Shown here one piece after another: positions 40,948 to 48,774 of a stretch of 64,000 nucleotides of DNA (position 1 is its first letter; every line of letters starts with the position of its first letter). The stretch is taken from positions 620,271 through 684,270 of the forward strand of contig NZ_JAAVJL010000002.1 in the NCBI RefSeq assembly GCF_012863495.1. The letters are read 5' to 3'. Under the pieces are notes generated by a model. It searched no databases. It worked only from the letters and a program-made list of their open reading frames with translations, and was not told where the DNA came from. Origin of the DNA: Pseudanabaena yagii GIHE-NHR1. Its GTDB lineage: Bacteria; Cyanobacteriota; Cyanobacteriia; Pseudanabaenales; Pseudanabaenaceae. Both the position numbers and the translations under genes were made by a program.

Positions 40948-41037
40948 ATGCACTATTTAATATTAGCGACAGATTACGATGGAACTTTAGTTAAAAATGG
41001 GAAAGTATCTAAGGCATTCCGATTGGATCGTTACTGA
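40948..41037 (+). pseudogene. N-terminal remnant of a HAD-family phosphatase
   Basis: The 29 codons MHYLILATDYDGTLVKNGKV then SKAFRLDRY contain DYDGTL, the DxDGT nucleophile motif at the start of HAD hydrolases, followed shortly by a stop. The rest of the enzyme is missing, so this is a remnant deleted down to its N-terminus. It lies just before the rubredoxin gene. Confidence 0.6.
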
Positions 41038-41106
41038 CGAAGTGCATCACATGTTTTCATCATTAGCTCAAAATCATATCAATCCATTCTTATTTAGGAA
41101 TTAAAA

Positions 41107-41307
41107 ATGCAAAAATACATCTGTAAAACCTGTGGATATGTCTACGATCCTGCAATCGGCGATCCAGATTCAGGTATTGAACCTGGTACTCCCTTTGGGG
41201 CTTTACCAGATGATTGGGTTTGCCCCAAATGTGGAACTCCTAAGTCTGACTTTGAGCCAGAAGATGCAGCAGCAACGAACGTCCCATTAATGGAACCAGT
41301 CGTCTAA
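41107..41307 (+). CDS. Rubredoxin
   Basis: The 66 residues have the two CxxCG/CPxCG knuckles ([20 protein letters not shown] and [14 protein letters not shown]), which bind one iron through four cysteines. Rubredoxin carries single electrons. In cyanobacteria one form helps assemble photosystem II (RubA), which has a C-terminal membrane helix; this protein lacks one, so it is a soluble form. It lies upstream of the Dps gene in the same direction and may supply electrons to an oxidant-removing partner. Confidence 0.9.
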   Translation: MQKYICKTCGYVYDPAIGDPDSGIEPGTPFGALPDDWVCPKCGTPKSDFEPEDAAATNVPLMEPVV

Positions 41308-41373
41308 TGTCTATTAACTAACTTCACGTGGAAGTTTGCAAAATAACTATTACTACAATTCAAGGAAATTATT

Positions 41374-41910
41374 ATGCAGACAATTAATATTGGACTAACC
41401 GATACCCAACGCCAAGGCGTGATCGATCTTCTCAACAACGATTTGGCAGATAGCTACTTGCTACTTGTCAAAACTAAGAAATATCATTGGGATGTAGTAG
41501 GACCTCAATTCATGACCCTGCATAAGCTATGGCAGGCACACTATGAAGCCCTCACGATTAATGTCGATTTGATCGCCGAACGGATTAGAACCCTTGGCGG
41601 ATATCCTGTAGGAACGATGGAAGGATTTCTAAAAATCTGTTCTCTCAAAGAAGATGCTGGTAAAATCCCCACAGCAACAGGTATGGTATCGCACTTGCTA
41701 GCGGATCATGAACAAGTTGTACGGAATCTGCGCGAACATATTGAGAAATGTAGCAGCAAGTTTAAAGATGACGGAACTGCTGACTTTCTCACAGGTTTGA
41801 TGGAGCAGCATGAACAGATCGCATGGATGCTGCGTTCTTTTGTGGAAGGCGAAGCGATCGCATCCAATGGTGCTAAGCCAGAACCTAATAAAAAAACTGT
41901 CGGAGTTTAA
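41374..41910 (+). CDS. dps: Dps-family ferritin-like DNA-protection protein
   Basis: The 178-residue protein matches Dps: the ferroxidase region holds YHWDVVGPQFMTLHKLW (His and the second His) and the acidic NVDLIAERI helix, and the body has the four-helix pattern ending GLMEQHEQIAWMLRSF. Dps forms dodecamers that bind iron and H2O2 and protect DNA in starvation and stress. A short Lys-rich tail follows. The stop codon is inside a hairpin at 41909. It lies after the rubredoxin gene. Confidence 0.92.
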   Translation: MQTINIGLTDTQRQGVIDLLNNDLADSYLLLVKTKKYHWDVVGPQFMTLHKLWQAHYEALTINVDLIAERIRTLGGYPVGTMEGFLKICSLKEDAGKIPTATGMVSHLLADHEQVVRNLREHIEKCSSKFKDDGTADFLTGLMEQHEQIAWMLRSFVEGEAIASNGAKPEPNKKTVGV

Positions 41911-41949
41911 GTAGCGAGTAGCGGCGCTTTGCGCCGCCACTCGCTACTT
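41909..41949 (+). terminator. Hairpin over the dps stop codon
   Basis: 19-bp arms with one mismatch (AAGTAGCGAGTAGCGGCGC against its complement) and a TTT loop overlap the dps stop codon. GGCGCTTTGCGCC cores recur at 22960 and 44930. Confidence 0.7.
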
Positions 41950-41982
41950 GGGAAAGCCCAGAGCAAACCAATAATTAAATAT

Positions 41983-43116
41983 ATGTCTATTTTTCCCTTA
42001 GCTCCACTAATTATCTTGCTGTTAGGATTACTTTCTACAGCATTGCTTGGTTTTGGCTTGTATTTTGTAATTGGATGGTTTCTGGGTTGGATTACAGTAG
42101 TCGCGCTACTTGTATCAGGCATCATCATGCTAGTTTTTAGCCTCTTAGGACGCTTTGTAATCCTAGCTCTGCTAGCTAGTCCAGCCGAGAATGAACCAAC
42201 ATCTTCGCGCTCCAGAGAGGTTGAACAAATTCGCCGCCCCGATGGGACACAGATTCACGTTGAATTCTTTGGCGATCGCGATGCTCCGCCAATTATTTTT
42301 ACCCACGGATGGAGTTGTAATAGTACGCATTGGTACTACATTAAACAAGCTTTAGAAAATGAATTTCGATTAATCCTCTGGGATGTGCCAGGGACAGGGA
42401 AATCGGGACAAGTTCCTGATAATGACTATAGTATGAAGAACTTAGCGACTGATCTCGAAGCTGTTCTACATTTAGCAGGAGATAAACCAGCGCTGATCTT
42501 TGGACATAGTATGGGTGGCATGATTTTACTAACCTTCTGTCGTCTCTTTCCCCAACATTTAGGAACGCGAGTGGCGGGTATTGGCTTAGTTAATACCACT
42601 TTTACTAATCCTGTGCATACTGCTCCATTTACAAATGTCTTGCGAGTCTTACAAAAACCTTTATTAGAACCAATCCTTTACTTAATGATTGCTTTATCAC
42701 CCATTGTATGGGTACAAACATAGTTGAGCTATTTTAATGGAACTGCACATATTTCGGGAAGATTTTCTTCTTTTGCAGGTCGTCCAACCATGGGACAGTT
42801 GGACTATGTGACTAATCGCTCTGCACGAGTTTCACCTTCAGTCTTAGGGCGACAAATGTTAGGGATGATGCATTACGATGCAACTGAAGTTCTAGAAGAG
42901 ATTCAGATCCCAACCTTGATAATTTCCGCGAATAAGGATGGGGCTACAGTTGTCGAAGCGAGTCACTATATGCACAAGGAGATAGAAAGTTCGGAATTAG
43001 TAGTTCTAGCACCTTCTGGACATATGAGTATGATGGAGCAACACCAAGAATTTGTTGAGGCGGTAGCCAATTTTGCTCGTCGTTGTTCTCATCAAATGTA
43101 CTCATCTATTAGCTAA
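41983..43116 (+). pseudogene. Alpha/beta hydrolase interrupted by an in-frame TAG
   Basis: From the ATG at 41983 the frame encodes a two-helix membrane start (about residues 1-60) and an alpha/beta hydrolase with ILWDVPGTGKSG and the nucleophile elbow GHSMGG (Ser176). At 42721-42723 (codon 247) the frame meets TAG and continues in the same frame, with the Asp (NKDG, 319) and His (SGHMSM, 347) of the triad after it. The gene is therefore split by one nonsense codon and probably inactive, unless TAG is read through. A restart at TTG 42724 has no ribosome-binding site. Confidence 0.8.
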
Positions 43117-43156
43117 TCAGAGATAGTGAAAGTGCCTATTGAGGCTTTGAGGAGTA

Positions 43157-43234
43157 CAGAAATATTTTTGAAAGCGTTGCTTAGCAACGCTTTCAAAAAT
43201 ATTTCTGGGTTTTAAGTCAGCGTAAAGCGCTGTA
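43157..43234. repeat. Palindrome followed by GCGCTGTA header
   Basis: Perfect 24-bp arms (43157-43180 and 43184-43207, loop TTA) lie beside AAAGCGCTGTA (about 43224-43234), the reverse complement of the TACAGCGCTTTGCGC header. It belongs to the same dispersed family. Confidence 0.75.
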
Positions 43235-43265
43235 GTAACAAGGAACATAGTAGGAATGTAATTTA

Positions 43266-43931
43266 ATGATCACCGTTCACCACTTAAATAACTCTCGCTC
43301 CCAACGTGTGCTCTGGCTGCTAGAGGAACTTGGACTGACCTACGAAATCAAGCGCTACGAGCGTGACCCCAAAACTATGTTGGCTCCCGCATCTCTACAC
43401 GAGGTACATCCCCTCGGTAAATCACCTGTGATCACTGATGGAGATCTGACCTTAGCTGAATCTGGAGCCATTATCGAGTATCTAGTCGATCGCTATGGTA
43501 ACGGACGCTTGAGACCTGCTATAGGCACACCAGAATATTTGCGCTATACCTACTGGTTGCATTACGCCGAAGGTTCTGCGATGCCCCCGCTATTACTAAA
43601 GCTGATCTTTGACCAAATTGAGAAAAATTCAATGCCCTTTTTCGTGCGCCCGATCGCTCGGTTAATTACTAATCGCGTTAAAATCTCGTTTATTGAGCCT
43701 CAGATTACCCAGCACCTAGATTATATGGAGTCAGAGATTTGCAAAAGCGCATGGTTTGCTGGTAACGAATTTACCGCAGCCGATATCCAAATTAGCTTTC
43801 CTCTAGAGGCAGCCGTTGCAAGGGCTGGACTGAATGCTAGTCGTCCAAAACTTATCGCCTTCTTGAATCGCATTCATAGCCGTTCTGCATATCAACAAGC
43901 ACTGGAACGAGGAGGAGCTTACGATCTTTAA
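43266..43931 (+). CDS. Glutathione S-transferase
   Basis: The 221-residue protein has the N-terminal thioredoxin-fold half (MITVHHLNNSRSQRVLWLLE, GKSPVITDGDLTLAESGAII with the Ser of the ESGAI glutathione-binding turn) and an all-helical C-terminal half (AADIQISFPLEAAV, the GST N-capping and hydrophobic-staple region). It conjugates or reduces substrates with glutathione in the cytosol. No specific class can be fixed. It precedes the second diguanylate cyclase gene by 32 bp and may share its transcript. Confidence 0.88.
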   Translation: MITVHHLNNSRSQRVLWLLEELGLTYEIKRYERDPKTMLAPASLHEVHPLGKSPVITDGDLTLAESGAIIEYLVDRYGNGRLRPAIGTPEYLRYTYWLHYAEGSAMPPLLLKLIFDQIEKNSMPFFVRPIARLITNRVKISFIEPQITQHLDYMESEICKSAWFAGNEFTAADIQISFPLEAAVARAGLNASRPKLIAFLNRIHSRSAYQQALERGGAYDL

Positions 43932-43963
43932 ACAAGACTTTGATGAGTTTCTTAGGAAATATT

Positions 43964-44881
43964 ATGGAAAATGAAACTAAAGATGGTTCAAGTACATCAG
44001 ATAACTTAGTAAGTAACAAAACAATTCCTCTTGAAAATGTACGCGATCAAAGCGAAGAAATCAAAGAAAATGTAGAGGAGGCGGCAGATCAACTTAGTTC
44101 AGTAAATGCAGTCCTCACAAATGATGATAAAGTCATTCCTCCATTTCCAACCATCGAAGAGGTAATTGCTCAGAACGAAGAAGCAGAGAAAAAGGTGACA
44201 AAAGCCGCGGAAGATCTGCATCAGGTTAATGCCGACCTCACTGAGCAAGTGATTGATAGAATCAATATTGAATCTGAACTAAAGCAAACGAAGAAGGATC
44301 TACTTGAGGTGCGTACCGATTTGTCGAAATCCCAAGTAAAAGAGAAAGATGCACTACATATCGCACTTCATGATTCACTAACGGGGCTTCCAAACCGATT
44401 ATTAATCGAGCAGCATCTCGATCATGGTTTAACTCAGTCAAGACGACATGGCTGGAAACTTGCGCTCCTGTTCATCGATCTAGATAAATTTAAGAACATT
44501 AATGACTCCTATGGTCATGACATTGGCGATAAGGTGTTAATCACTGTGGCGCAACGTTTACAAGATTTTGTGCGCGGTGAAGATATCGTTAGCCGATGGG
44601 GCGGGGATGAGTTTATTTGCGTTCTGTTGGATATCAAACTAGAAGAAGAAGTAATTAACCTTGCGAAAAAGATTGCTGCTCGAATTTCTGAAGACTGTAA
44701 TTTCGATGGAACTATTGTTTCTATCAGTGCCACTATTGGGATTGCCATATGTCCTAGGGATGGAGAAACGGCTGACATCCTTTTTAAACAGGTTGATAGA
44801 GCTATGTATAGATCAAAAGAAACAGACAAGAGCGTTATGCTGTTTAGTGAATCTATGTTGGATATTCCTGCTAGTGAATAG
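43964..44881 (+). CDS. Diguanylate cyclase (GGDEF), second copy
   Basis: The ATG at 43964 has AGGAA before it. The protein has the same plan as the one at 18253: a coiled-coil N-terminus (VRDQSEEIKENVEEAADQLS) and a GGDEF domain with SRWGGDEF and RGED five residues upstream as the RxxD inhibitory site. It should synthesise cyclic-di-GMP. The residues between are near-identical to the first copy through long stretches (LTGLPNRL, FIDLDKFKNINDSYGHDIGD). It lies after the GST gene. Confidence 0.9.
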   Translation: MENETKDGSSTSDNLVSNKTIPLENVRDQSEEIKENVEEAADQLSSVNAVLTNDDKVIPPFPTIEEVIAQNEEAEKKVTKAAEDLHQVNADLTEQVIDRINIESELKQTKKDLLEVRTDLSKSQVKEKDALHIALHDSLTGLPNRLLIEQHLDHGLTQSRRHGWKLALLFIDLDKFKNINDSYGHDIGDKVLITVAQRLQDFVRGEDIVSRWGGDEFICVLLDIKLEEEVINLAKKIAARISEDCNFDGTIVSISATIGIAICPRDGETADILFKQVDRAMYRSKETDKSVMLFSESMLDIPASE

Positions 44882-44917
44882 ATACTATAGCCCCCCCTTG
44901 TAGTCCTGCAGGTTGCG

Positions 44918-44968
44918 GTTGTAATTCGAGATGGGCGGCGCTTTGCGCCGTCCATCTCGAATTACAAC
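44918..44968. terminator. Palindrome after the second GGDEF gene
   Basis: 24-bp arms with one mismatch (GTTGTAATTCGAGATGG then CGGCGC) and a TTT loop. It lies 37 bp after the stop codon and could terminate; its GGCGCTTTGCGCC core recurs in other hairpins. Confidence 0.75.
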
Positions 44969-45017
44969 TAAACAGATTTCGCCAAAAAGTTTCACCACAA
45001 ATAATCAGGAAGAAATT

Positions 45018-46022
45018 ATGACAGATATCATGAGCCACGAAATTCGCCTAGTTTCTCGTCCTAACGGGATGCCAACTGCCGATAATTTTGCGATCGCCAC
45101 AACCAAATTAGAGCCACTGCAAGATGGACAAGTGCTGGTTCGCAATCTTTATATGTCAGTCGATCCCTATATGCGCGGACGCATGAGCGATCGCAAATCC
45201 TATGTTCCGCCTTTTGAGTTAGGACAACCTCTGAATGGCGGTGCTGTCGGTGAAGTAATCGAGTCTCGCACACAGGAATTTAAGCAGGGAGATGTGGTGA
45301 TTTCTAGCTTCGGCTGGCGAGAATACTTTATCACTGTGCCACAAGCACTACACCTAGTCAGTCGTGACATTCAACCACTTTCAACTTATCTGGGCGCACT
45401 GGGCATGACAGGCATGACTGCTTGGGTAGGTTTGAATTTAGTAGAAGTCAAAGCAGGTGACGTAATATTTATCTCGGGTGCAGCAGGTGCAGTCGGCAGT
45501 ATTGCTGGGCAACTTGCAAAATTGCGTGGATGTCAGGTGATTGGGGCAGCAGGTTCTACAGAGAAAGTCAGCTTTCTACAGGAAGAATGCGGCTTTGACA
45601 GCGCCTTCAATTACAAAACTGCACCTATCCTCGAACAATTAGACCAAGCGGTTCCCGATGGCATTGATGTCTATTTCGATAATGTCGGTGGCGAAACCCT
45701 AGAAGCAGCCCTATCTGCATTACGCATTCATGGCAGAATCATTGCTTGTGGTGGCATCTCTGGCTACAACGAAGAAAGTCCACAGGCAGGTCCTTCTAAT
45801 CTTTTTAACATGATTACTAAGCGATTGACGATGAAAGGGCTGATTGTTAGTGACTTCCTCGATCTTCAGGACAAATTTGAGCAGGAAGTGGGGAGCTATT
45901 TCCGTACTGGCAAACTGAAGAATAAAGAAACTGTAGTGGTAGGTATTGAGCAGGCAGTAAGCGCATTCATCGGACTCTTTTCAGGCAAAAATATTGGCAA
46001 GATGGTAGTGAAGTTAGATTAG
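45018..46022 (+). CDS. NADP-dependent oxidoreductase, MDR superfamily
   Basis: The ATG at 45018, with an AGGAAG site, gives a 334-residue protein; frames upstream run into the palindrome and are not credible. It has the leukotriene-B4-dehydrogenase/CurA plan: LYMSVDPYMRGRMSD near the start, the Rossmann motif ISGAAGAVGSIAGQLAKL, and the GIDVYFDNVGGETLEAAL segment, with no zinc ligands. Such enzymes reduce alpha,beta-unsaturated carbonyls with NADPH, which fits detoxification in oxidative stress. It stands before a CsbD gene. Confidence 0.87.
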   Translation: MTDIMSHEIRLVSRPNGMPTADNFAIATTKLEPLQDGQVLVRNLYMSVDPYMRGRMSDRKSYVPPFELGQPLNGGAVGEVIESRTQEFKQGDVVISSFGWREYFITVPQALHLVSRDIQPLSTYLGALGMTGMTAWVGLNLVEVKAGDVIFISGAAGAVGSIAGQLAKLRGCQVIGAAGSTEKVSFLQEECGFDSAFNYKTAPILEQLDQAVPDGIDVYFDNVGGETLEAALSALRIHGRIIACGGISGYNEESPQAGPSNLFNMITKRLTMKGLIVSDFLDLQDKFEQEVGSYFRTGKLKNKETVVVGIEQAVSAFIGLFSGKNIGKMVVKLD

Positions 46023-46106
46023 GAATCAGGCTTAGCAGCACTTCACACTGTCAAGCCAATATCTTTAGGTAAAGGTTTGTATCTTATTCAATCAATTCAT
46101 TCAAGA

Positions 46107-46131
46107 AATCAAGCGATCGCCTGTCACAGTA
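46107..46131 (+). promoter_or_regulatory. AATCAA-N16-GTA element, copy 5 (upstream of CsbD)
   Basis: AATCAA at 46107-46112 and GTA at 46129-46131 are 16 bp apart, with CTGTCACA between. The preceding TATTCAATCAATTCATTCAA also matches copy 2. The CsbD start codon is 87 bp downstream. Confidence 0.6.
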
Positions 46132-46193
46132 ACTCTATACGCCAGAGCTGTTAATTCGGTTCTGGTAAATATTCTCAAATTAAGGAGTGCATC

Positions 46194-46376
46194 ATGAGTT
46201 TAGAAAATAGAGCTAAAGCAGCAGCTAAAAATGTTGAAGGCAAAGTCCAAGAGGCGGTCGGCGATATGACTGGCAACACCAAAGATAAGGTTCAGGGCAA
46301 GGCAAAACAGGCTGAGGCTAATGTGCGTAATGCTGCTGAAGATGTCAAAGATGAAGTCAAAAAAGCTGTTGACTAA
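46194..46376 (+). CDS. CsbD-family stress protein, second copy
   Basis: The 60 residues (SLENRAKAAAKNVEGKVQEA, VGDMTGNTKDKVQGKAKQAE) are nearly the same as the first CsbD protein at 24069, differing only at scattered positions. It is small, charged and helical. The Shine-Dalgarno AAGGAG precedes the ATG. The upstream elements match those of the first copy over some 60 bp, so both are likely controlled alike. Two hairpins follow, the first over GCGATCGC. Confidence 0.9.
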   Translation: MSLENRAKAAAKNVEGKVQEAVGDMTGNTKDKVQGKAKQAEANVRNAAEDVKDEVKKAVD

Positions 46377-46384
46377 TTGATGAC

Positions 46385-46459
46385 CTAGCGATCGCCTTGA
46401 GGCGATCGCTAGATAAGTATGGTAATTCCAGCTTCTTAAAGAAGTTGGAATTACTATAC
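46385..46459. terminator. Two hairpins after the second CsbD gene
   Basis: The first (46385-46412) has 12-bp arms over the HIP1-type CTAGCGATCGCC; the second (about 46420-46457) has GGTAATTCCAGCTTCTT pairing with its imperfect complement. They follow the stop codon by about ten bases. Confidence 0.65.
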
Positions 46460-46497
46460 TTACTAAGTTTAAATCCATTACACTCTAATTATTTTCT

Positions 46498-46779
46498 ATG
46501 CCTAAAGCAAAATTGACAGATAAAGAGATTACAACTGCGATCGCTAAACTACCTGAATGGAAAGTAGTTGGTGGCAAGTTAAATCGAGCTTTCAAATTTG
46601 ATAGTTTTGTTGATGCTTTTACTTTTATGACTAAGGTTGCTTTTGCTGCTGACAAAATGGAGCATCATCCTGAATTTTTCAATGTCTACAATCGTGTAGT
46701 AATTAATCTCGCTACCCATGATGTAGATGGGATCAGCAATCTAGATATTGAGCTAGCTGAAAAGATTAACGCTATTTAG
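46498..46779 (+). CDS. 4a-hydroxytetrahydrobiopterin dehydratase (PCD/DCoH)
   Basis: The 93 residues contain the family signature KMEHHPEFFNVYNRV with the catalytic His pair, and ATHDVDGISNLDIELAEKI with the third His. The enzyme dehydrates 4a-hydroxytetrahydropterin to regenerate the pterin cofactor of aromatic amino acid hydroxylases; in cyanobacteria the related proteins also affect carboxysome and pterin metabolism. No hydroxylase gene lies nearby. Confidence 0.9.
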   Translation: MPKAKLTDKEITTAIAKLPEWKVVGGKLNRAFKFDSFVDAFTFMTKVAFAADKMEHHPEFFNVYNRVVINLATHDVDGISNLDIELAEKINAI

Positions 46780-46824
46780 ATTAGGCGATATCTCTGTCCA
46801 TTTGTAAACTACTTAAATTTAAAA

Positions 46825-47127
46825 ATGCAAAACAATAACCAAGACAAATTTGAATTAGACGGAAAAATTATTGGCAAGATCCATAAAGGAGCCGAATTTC
46901 CTCAATCTCCAGATCATCCCGATCCTATTGGGAAATTAACTACCAACATCTCCTTTGAAGGGGTAGTAGTCGAAAATGCTAAAAAAGTGATTTTTAGGAT
47001 TACAGAGGTAAATGATCACGGAAATATGCAGATAGAGCAGATGAGAGAGCGAGGAATGCAAGCAATTGCCGTAGGTCAAATTTTTTCGGTTGAGGAACTA
47101 ACTGGATGGGATATTAAACCTATTTAA
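46825..47127 (+). CDS. Hypothetical protein, 100 aa
   Basis: A short soluble protein (NNNQDKFELDGKIIGKIHKG, VIFRITEVNDHGNMQIEQMR) ending with a VGQIFSVEELTGWDIKPI tail. I do not recognise it. It lies between the pterin dehydratase and a general-stress gene in the same orientation with short gaps (45 and 25 bp), so co-transcription is likely. Confidence 0.6.
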   Translation: MQNNNQDKFELDGKIIGKIHKGAEFPQSPDHPDPIGKLTTNISFEGVVVENAKKVIFRITEVNDHGNMQIEQMRERGMQAIAVGQIFSVEELTGWDIKPI

Positions 47128-47152
47128 CCTATTTAAATTAAGGGAATTTAGC

Positions 47153-47698
47153 ATGGTGTTAAAACATAAAAATGCGATCGGTATATTTCCCGATCGCCCA
47201 AGTATTGAATCAGCGATCGCACAACTCCGAGAGACTGAATTTCCCATGAATAAAGTTTCGGTAGTTGTCGAGCGTCTTAATTCTGAAGACACAAGCATAG
47301 GAGGTTTAATTGAACCACCTGTGCAGTCTGAAAAACAGTTTGCCCGCGATCGCACCAGTACTCAAATCGGACATGGTGCTTTAGATGCTGGAGTTTTAGG
47401 AAGCGTTGTCGGTGGTGTCGTTGCAGGACTCGCTACCCTAGCATTTCCCGCAGGTGGTGGTGCAGTTTTATTAGTGGGCATGGCAACGGGAGCATTCTAT
47501 GGGACTTTATCGGGTGGATTGCTAGGAGGTGCGATCGGTGCTGGCATTTCCGAGGAACAAGCCAAACACTACAGCAATCTTTTAGCGCAAGGAAATTATT
47601 TAGTAGCGATCGAGGGAACTGATATTGAAATTGATCGCGCTTCATTGGTTCTAAAGACTAAAAACATTCAAGATTGGATAACTTTTGATAAGTTCTAA
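47153..47698 (+). CDS. General stress protein, YflT-like with glycine-rich core, second copy
   Basis: The 181-residue protein follows the same plan as the one at 36304: an N-terminal YflT-like half (NAIGIFPDRPSIESAIAQLR, PMNKVSVVVE), a glycine-rich hydrophobic core (about residues 80-130, GSVVGGVVAGLATLAFPAGG and GTLSGGLLGGAIGAGI) and a C-terminal half (QGNYLVAIEGTDIEIDRASL, KNIQDWITF). It likely associates with membranes. It ends the stress cluster, followed by a palindromic element. Confidence 0.8.
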   Translation: MVLKHKNAIGIFPDRPSIESAIAQLRETEFPMNKVSVVVERLNSEDTSIGGLIEPPVQSEKQFARDRTSTQIGHGALDAGVLGSVVGGVVAGLATLAFPAGGGAVLLVGMATGAFYGTLSGGLLGGAIGAGISEEQAKHYSNLLAQGNYLVAIEGTDIEIDRASLVLKTKNIQDWITFDKF

Positions 47699-47730
47699 CA
47701 TGTTAGGTTTCGAAGTTATACACGGATATT

Positions 47731-47833
47731 CAGTAGCTCAGCATCGTTATAACCCAAACCTCAAATGCTGTGCCGCCTGATTATTAGGTGGCACGGCATT
47801 TGGGGTTTTAAGTTTACTTATGCCTAGCTACTT
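47731..47833. repeat. Modular palindromic element (AGTAGCTCAGCAT ends)
   Basis: Left AGTAGCTCAGCATCGTTATA and right TTAAGTTTACTTATGCCTAG match the ends at 39616. The inner palindrome (CCTCAAATGCTGTGCCGCCT and a near-complement) is unrelated to the inner sequences of the other copies. Confidence 0.8.
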
Positions 47834-47945
47834 ACACGAAATGATTTGGCTAGCTGTGGGGTTGTGGACGATCCTGATAAAGATTTATTCATTATTTCAA
47901 TCAATCTATAGTAAATTCAAATAAGAACTAGAGGGAGCGACTAGC

Positions 47946-48419
47946 CTATTGTGCAACCAAAGAGTCCAAAGATGTATCCTTGTCAGCATAAGCCCTTCTC
48001 TTTTTGAGAGCCGCAAAATCATGCTCAATCTTATTAAAATCAGGAGAATATTTCGGCAGAAATAAGACTGTATGCCCAACAGCAGAAACTAACTCTTGAA
48101 TCACTGTTTTACGATGAAAGGGTGCATTATCCATGATCAGAGTGGAATTCTCCTCCAAAGATGGGAGTAGCCATGCAGATAACCACTTTTCAAAACATTG
48201 GGCATCGATACTACCTTGGATAATCATGGGGGCTAACATTTGATTACCACGACGAGCAGCAATCAGATTTTGCCTTGTTTCTCGTTTACCAGTAATTTCA
48301 CCATAGAGTTTTTGCCCTCTTGCCGCCCAACCGTGAGTACTGCTGACCCGATTATCAAATCCAGATTCGTCAATGTACACGATGTTTTCCGAACCTTTCT
48401 CTAAAATGGTTTTACGCAA
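47946..48419 (-). CDS. IS630 transposase, catalytic frame (orfB)
   Basis: The frame has the DDE-type catalytic parts of IS630: VYIDESGFD, then LIMDNAPFH and the third segment FLPKYSPDFNKIEHDFAALK. It overlaps the end of orfA on the same strand, in the +1 frame. Reading back from the ATG at 48419, the frame is open up to an A-run at about 48473-48481, so the fused product is probably made by a shift of reading there. Alone it would lack the DNA-binding part. Confidence 0.85.
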   Translation of the reverse strand: MRKTILEKGSENIVYIDESGFDNRVSSTHGWAARGQKLYGEITGKRETRQNLIAARRGNQMLAPMIIQGSIDAQCFEKWLSAWLLPSLEENSTLIMDNAPFHRKTVIQELVSAVGHTVLFLPKYSPDFNKIEHDFAALKKRRAYADKDTSLDSLVAQ

Positions 48420-48774
48420 TCGTCTTAGATAAAACTGTCTTTCTTGGTGGTTTCTTTCTATATACTTTTGCTGTTTTTTTTCGCGTAATTTGTAACTCTT
48501 TTAAGGCATACCAAATGGCACTGGGATTTACTCCGAAGTGTTTGGCTCGGTCTTTGAGGGTTGCTTCTGGGTATTGCTGCACATGGATTTTTAGGGCTTG
48601 CCAGTCTATTTTGCGTCTTCGACGAATAACTACTGTTGGTTTTAAGTCTTCTCGTTTTAGCCATGTATATACTGTTGCTTCACTGACTTCGTATCTCCTT
48701 GCTGCTTCTGCTTTGCTTCCTCCTCCTCTGACATATTTCACAACTCTTTCTCTTAAGTCCATGCTGTATGCCAT
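48412..48774 (-). CDS. IS630 transposase, DNA-binding frame (orfA)
   Basis: The 120-residue frame starts AYSMDLRERVVKYVRGGGSK, with the helix-turn-helix KAEAARRYEVSEATVYTWLK and a second one (ATLKDRAKHFGVNPSAIWYA). These bind the ends of IS630 elements. The frame ends in a basic tail after an AAAAAAAA run where it could shift to the catalytic frame. It lacks the catalytic residues and would be a regulator or, after the shift, the first half of the transposase. Confidence 0.85.
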   Translation of the reverse strand: MAYSMDLRERVVKYVRGGGSKAEAARRYEVSEATVYTWLKREDLKPTVVIRRRRKIDWQALKIHVQQYPEATLKDRAKHFGVNPSAIWYALKELQITRKKTAKVYRKKPPRKTVLSKTIA

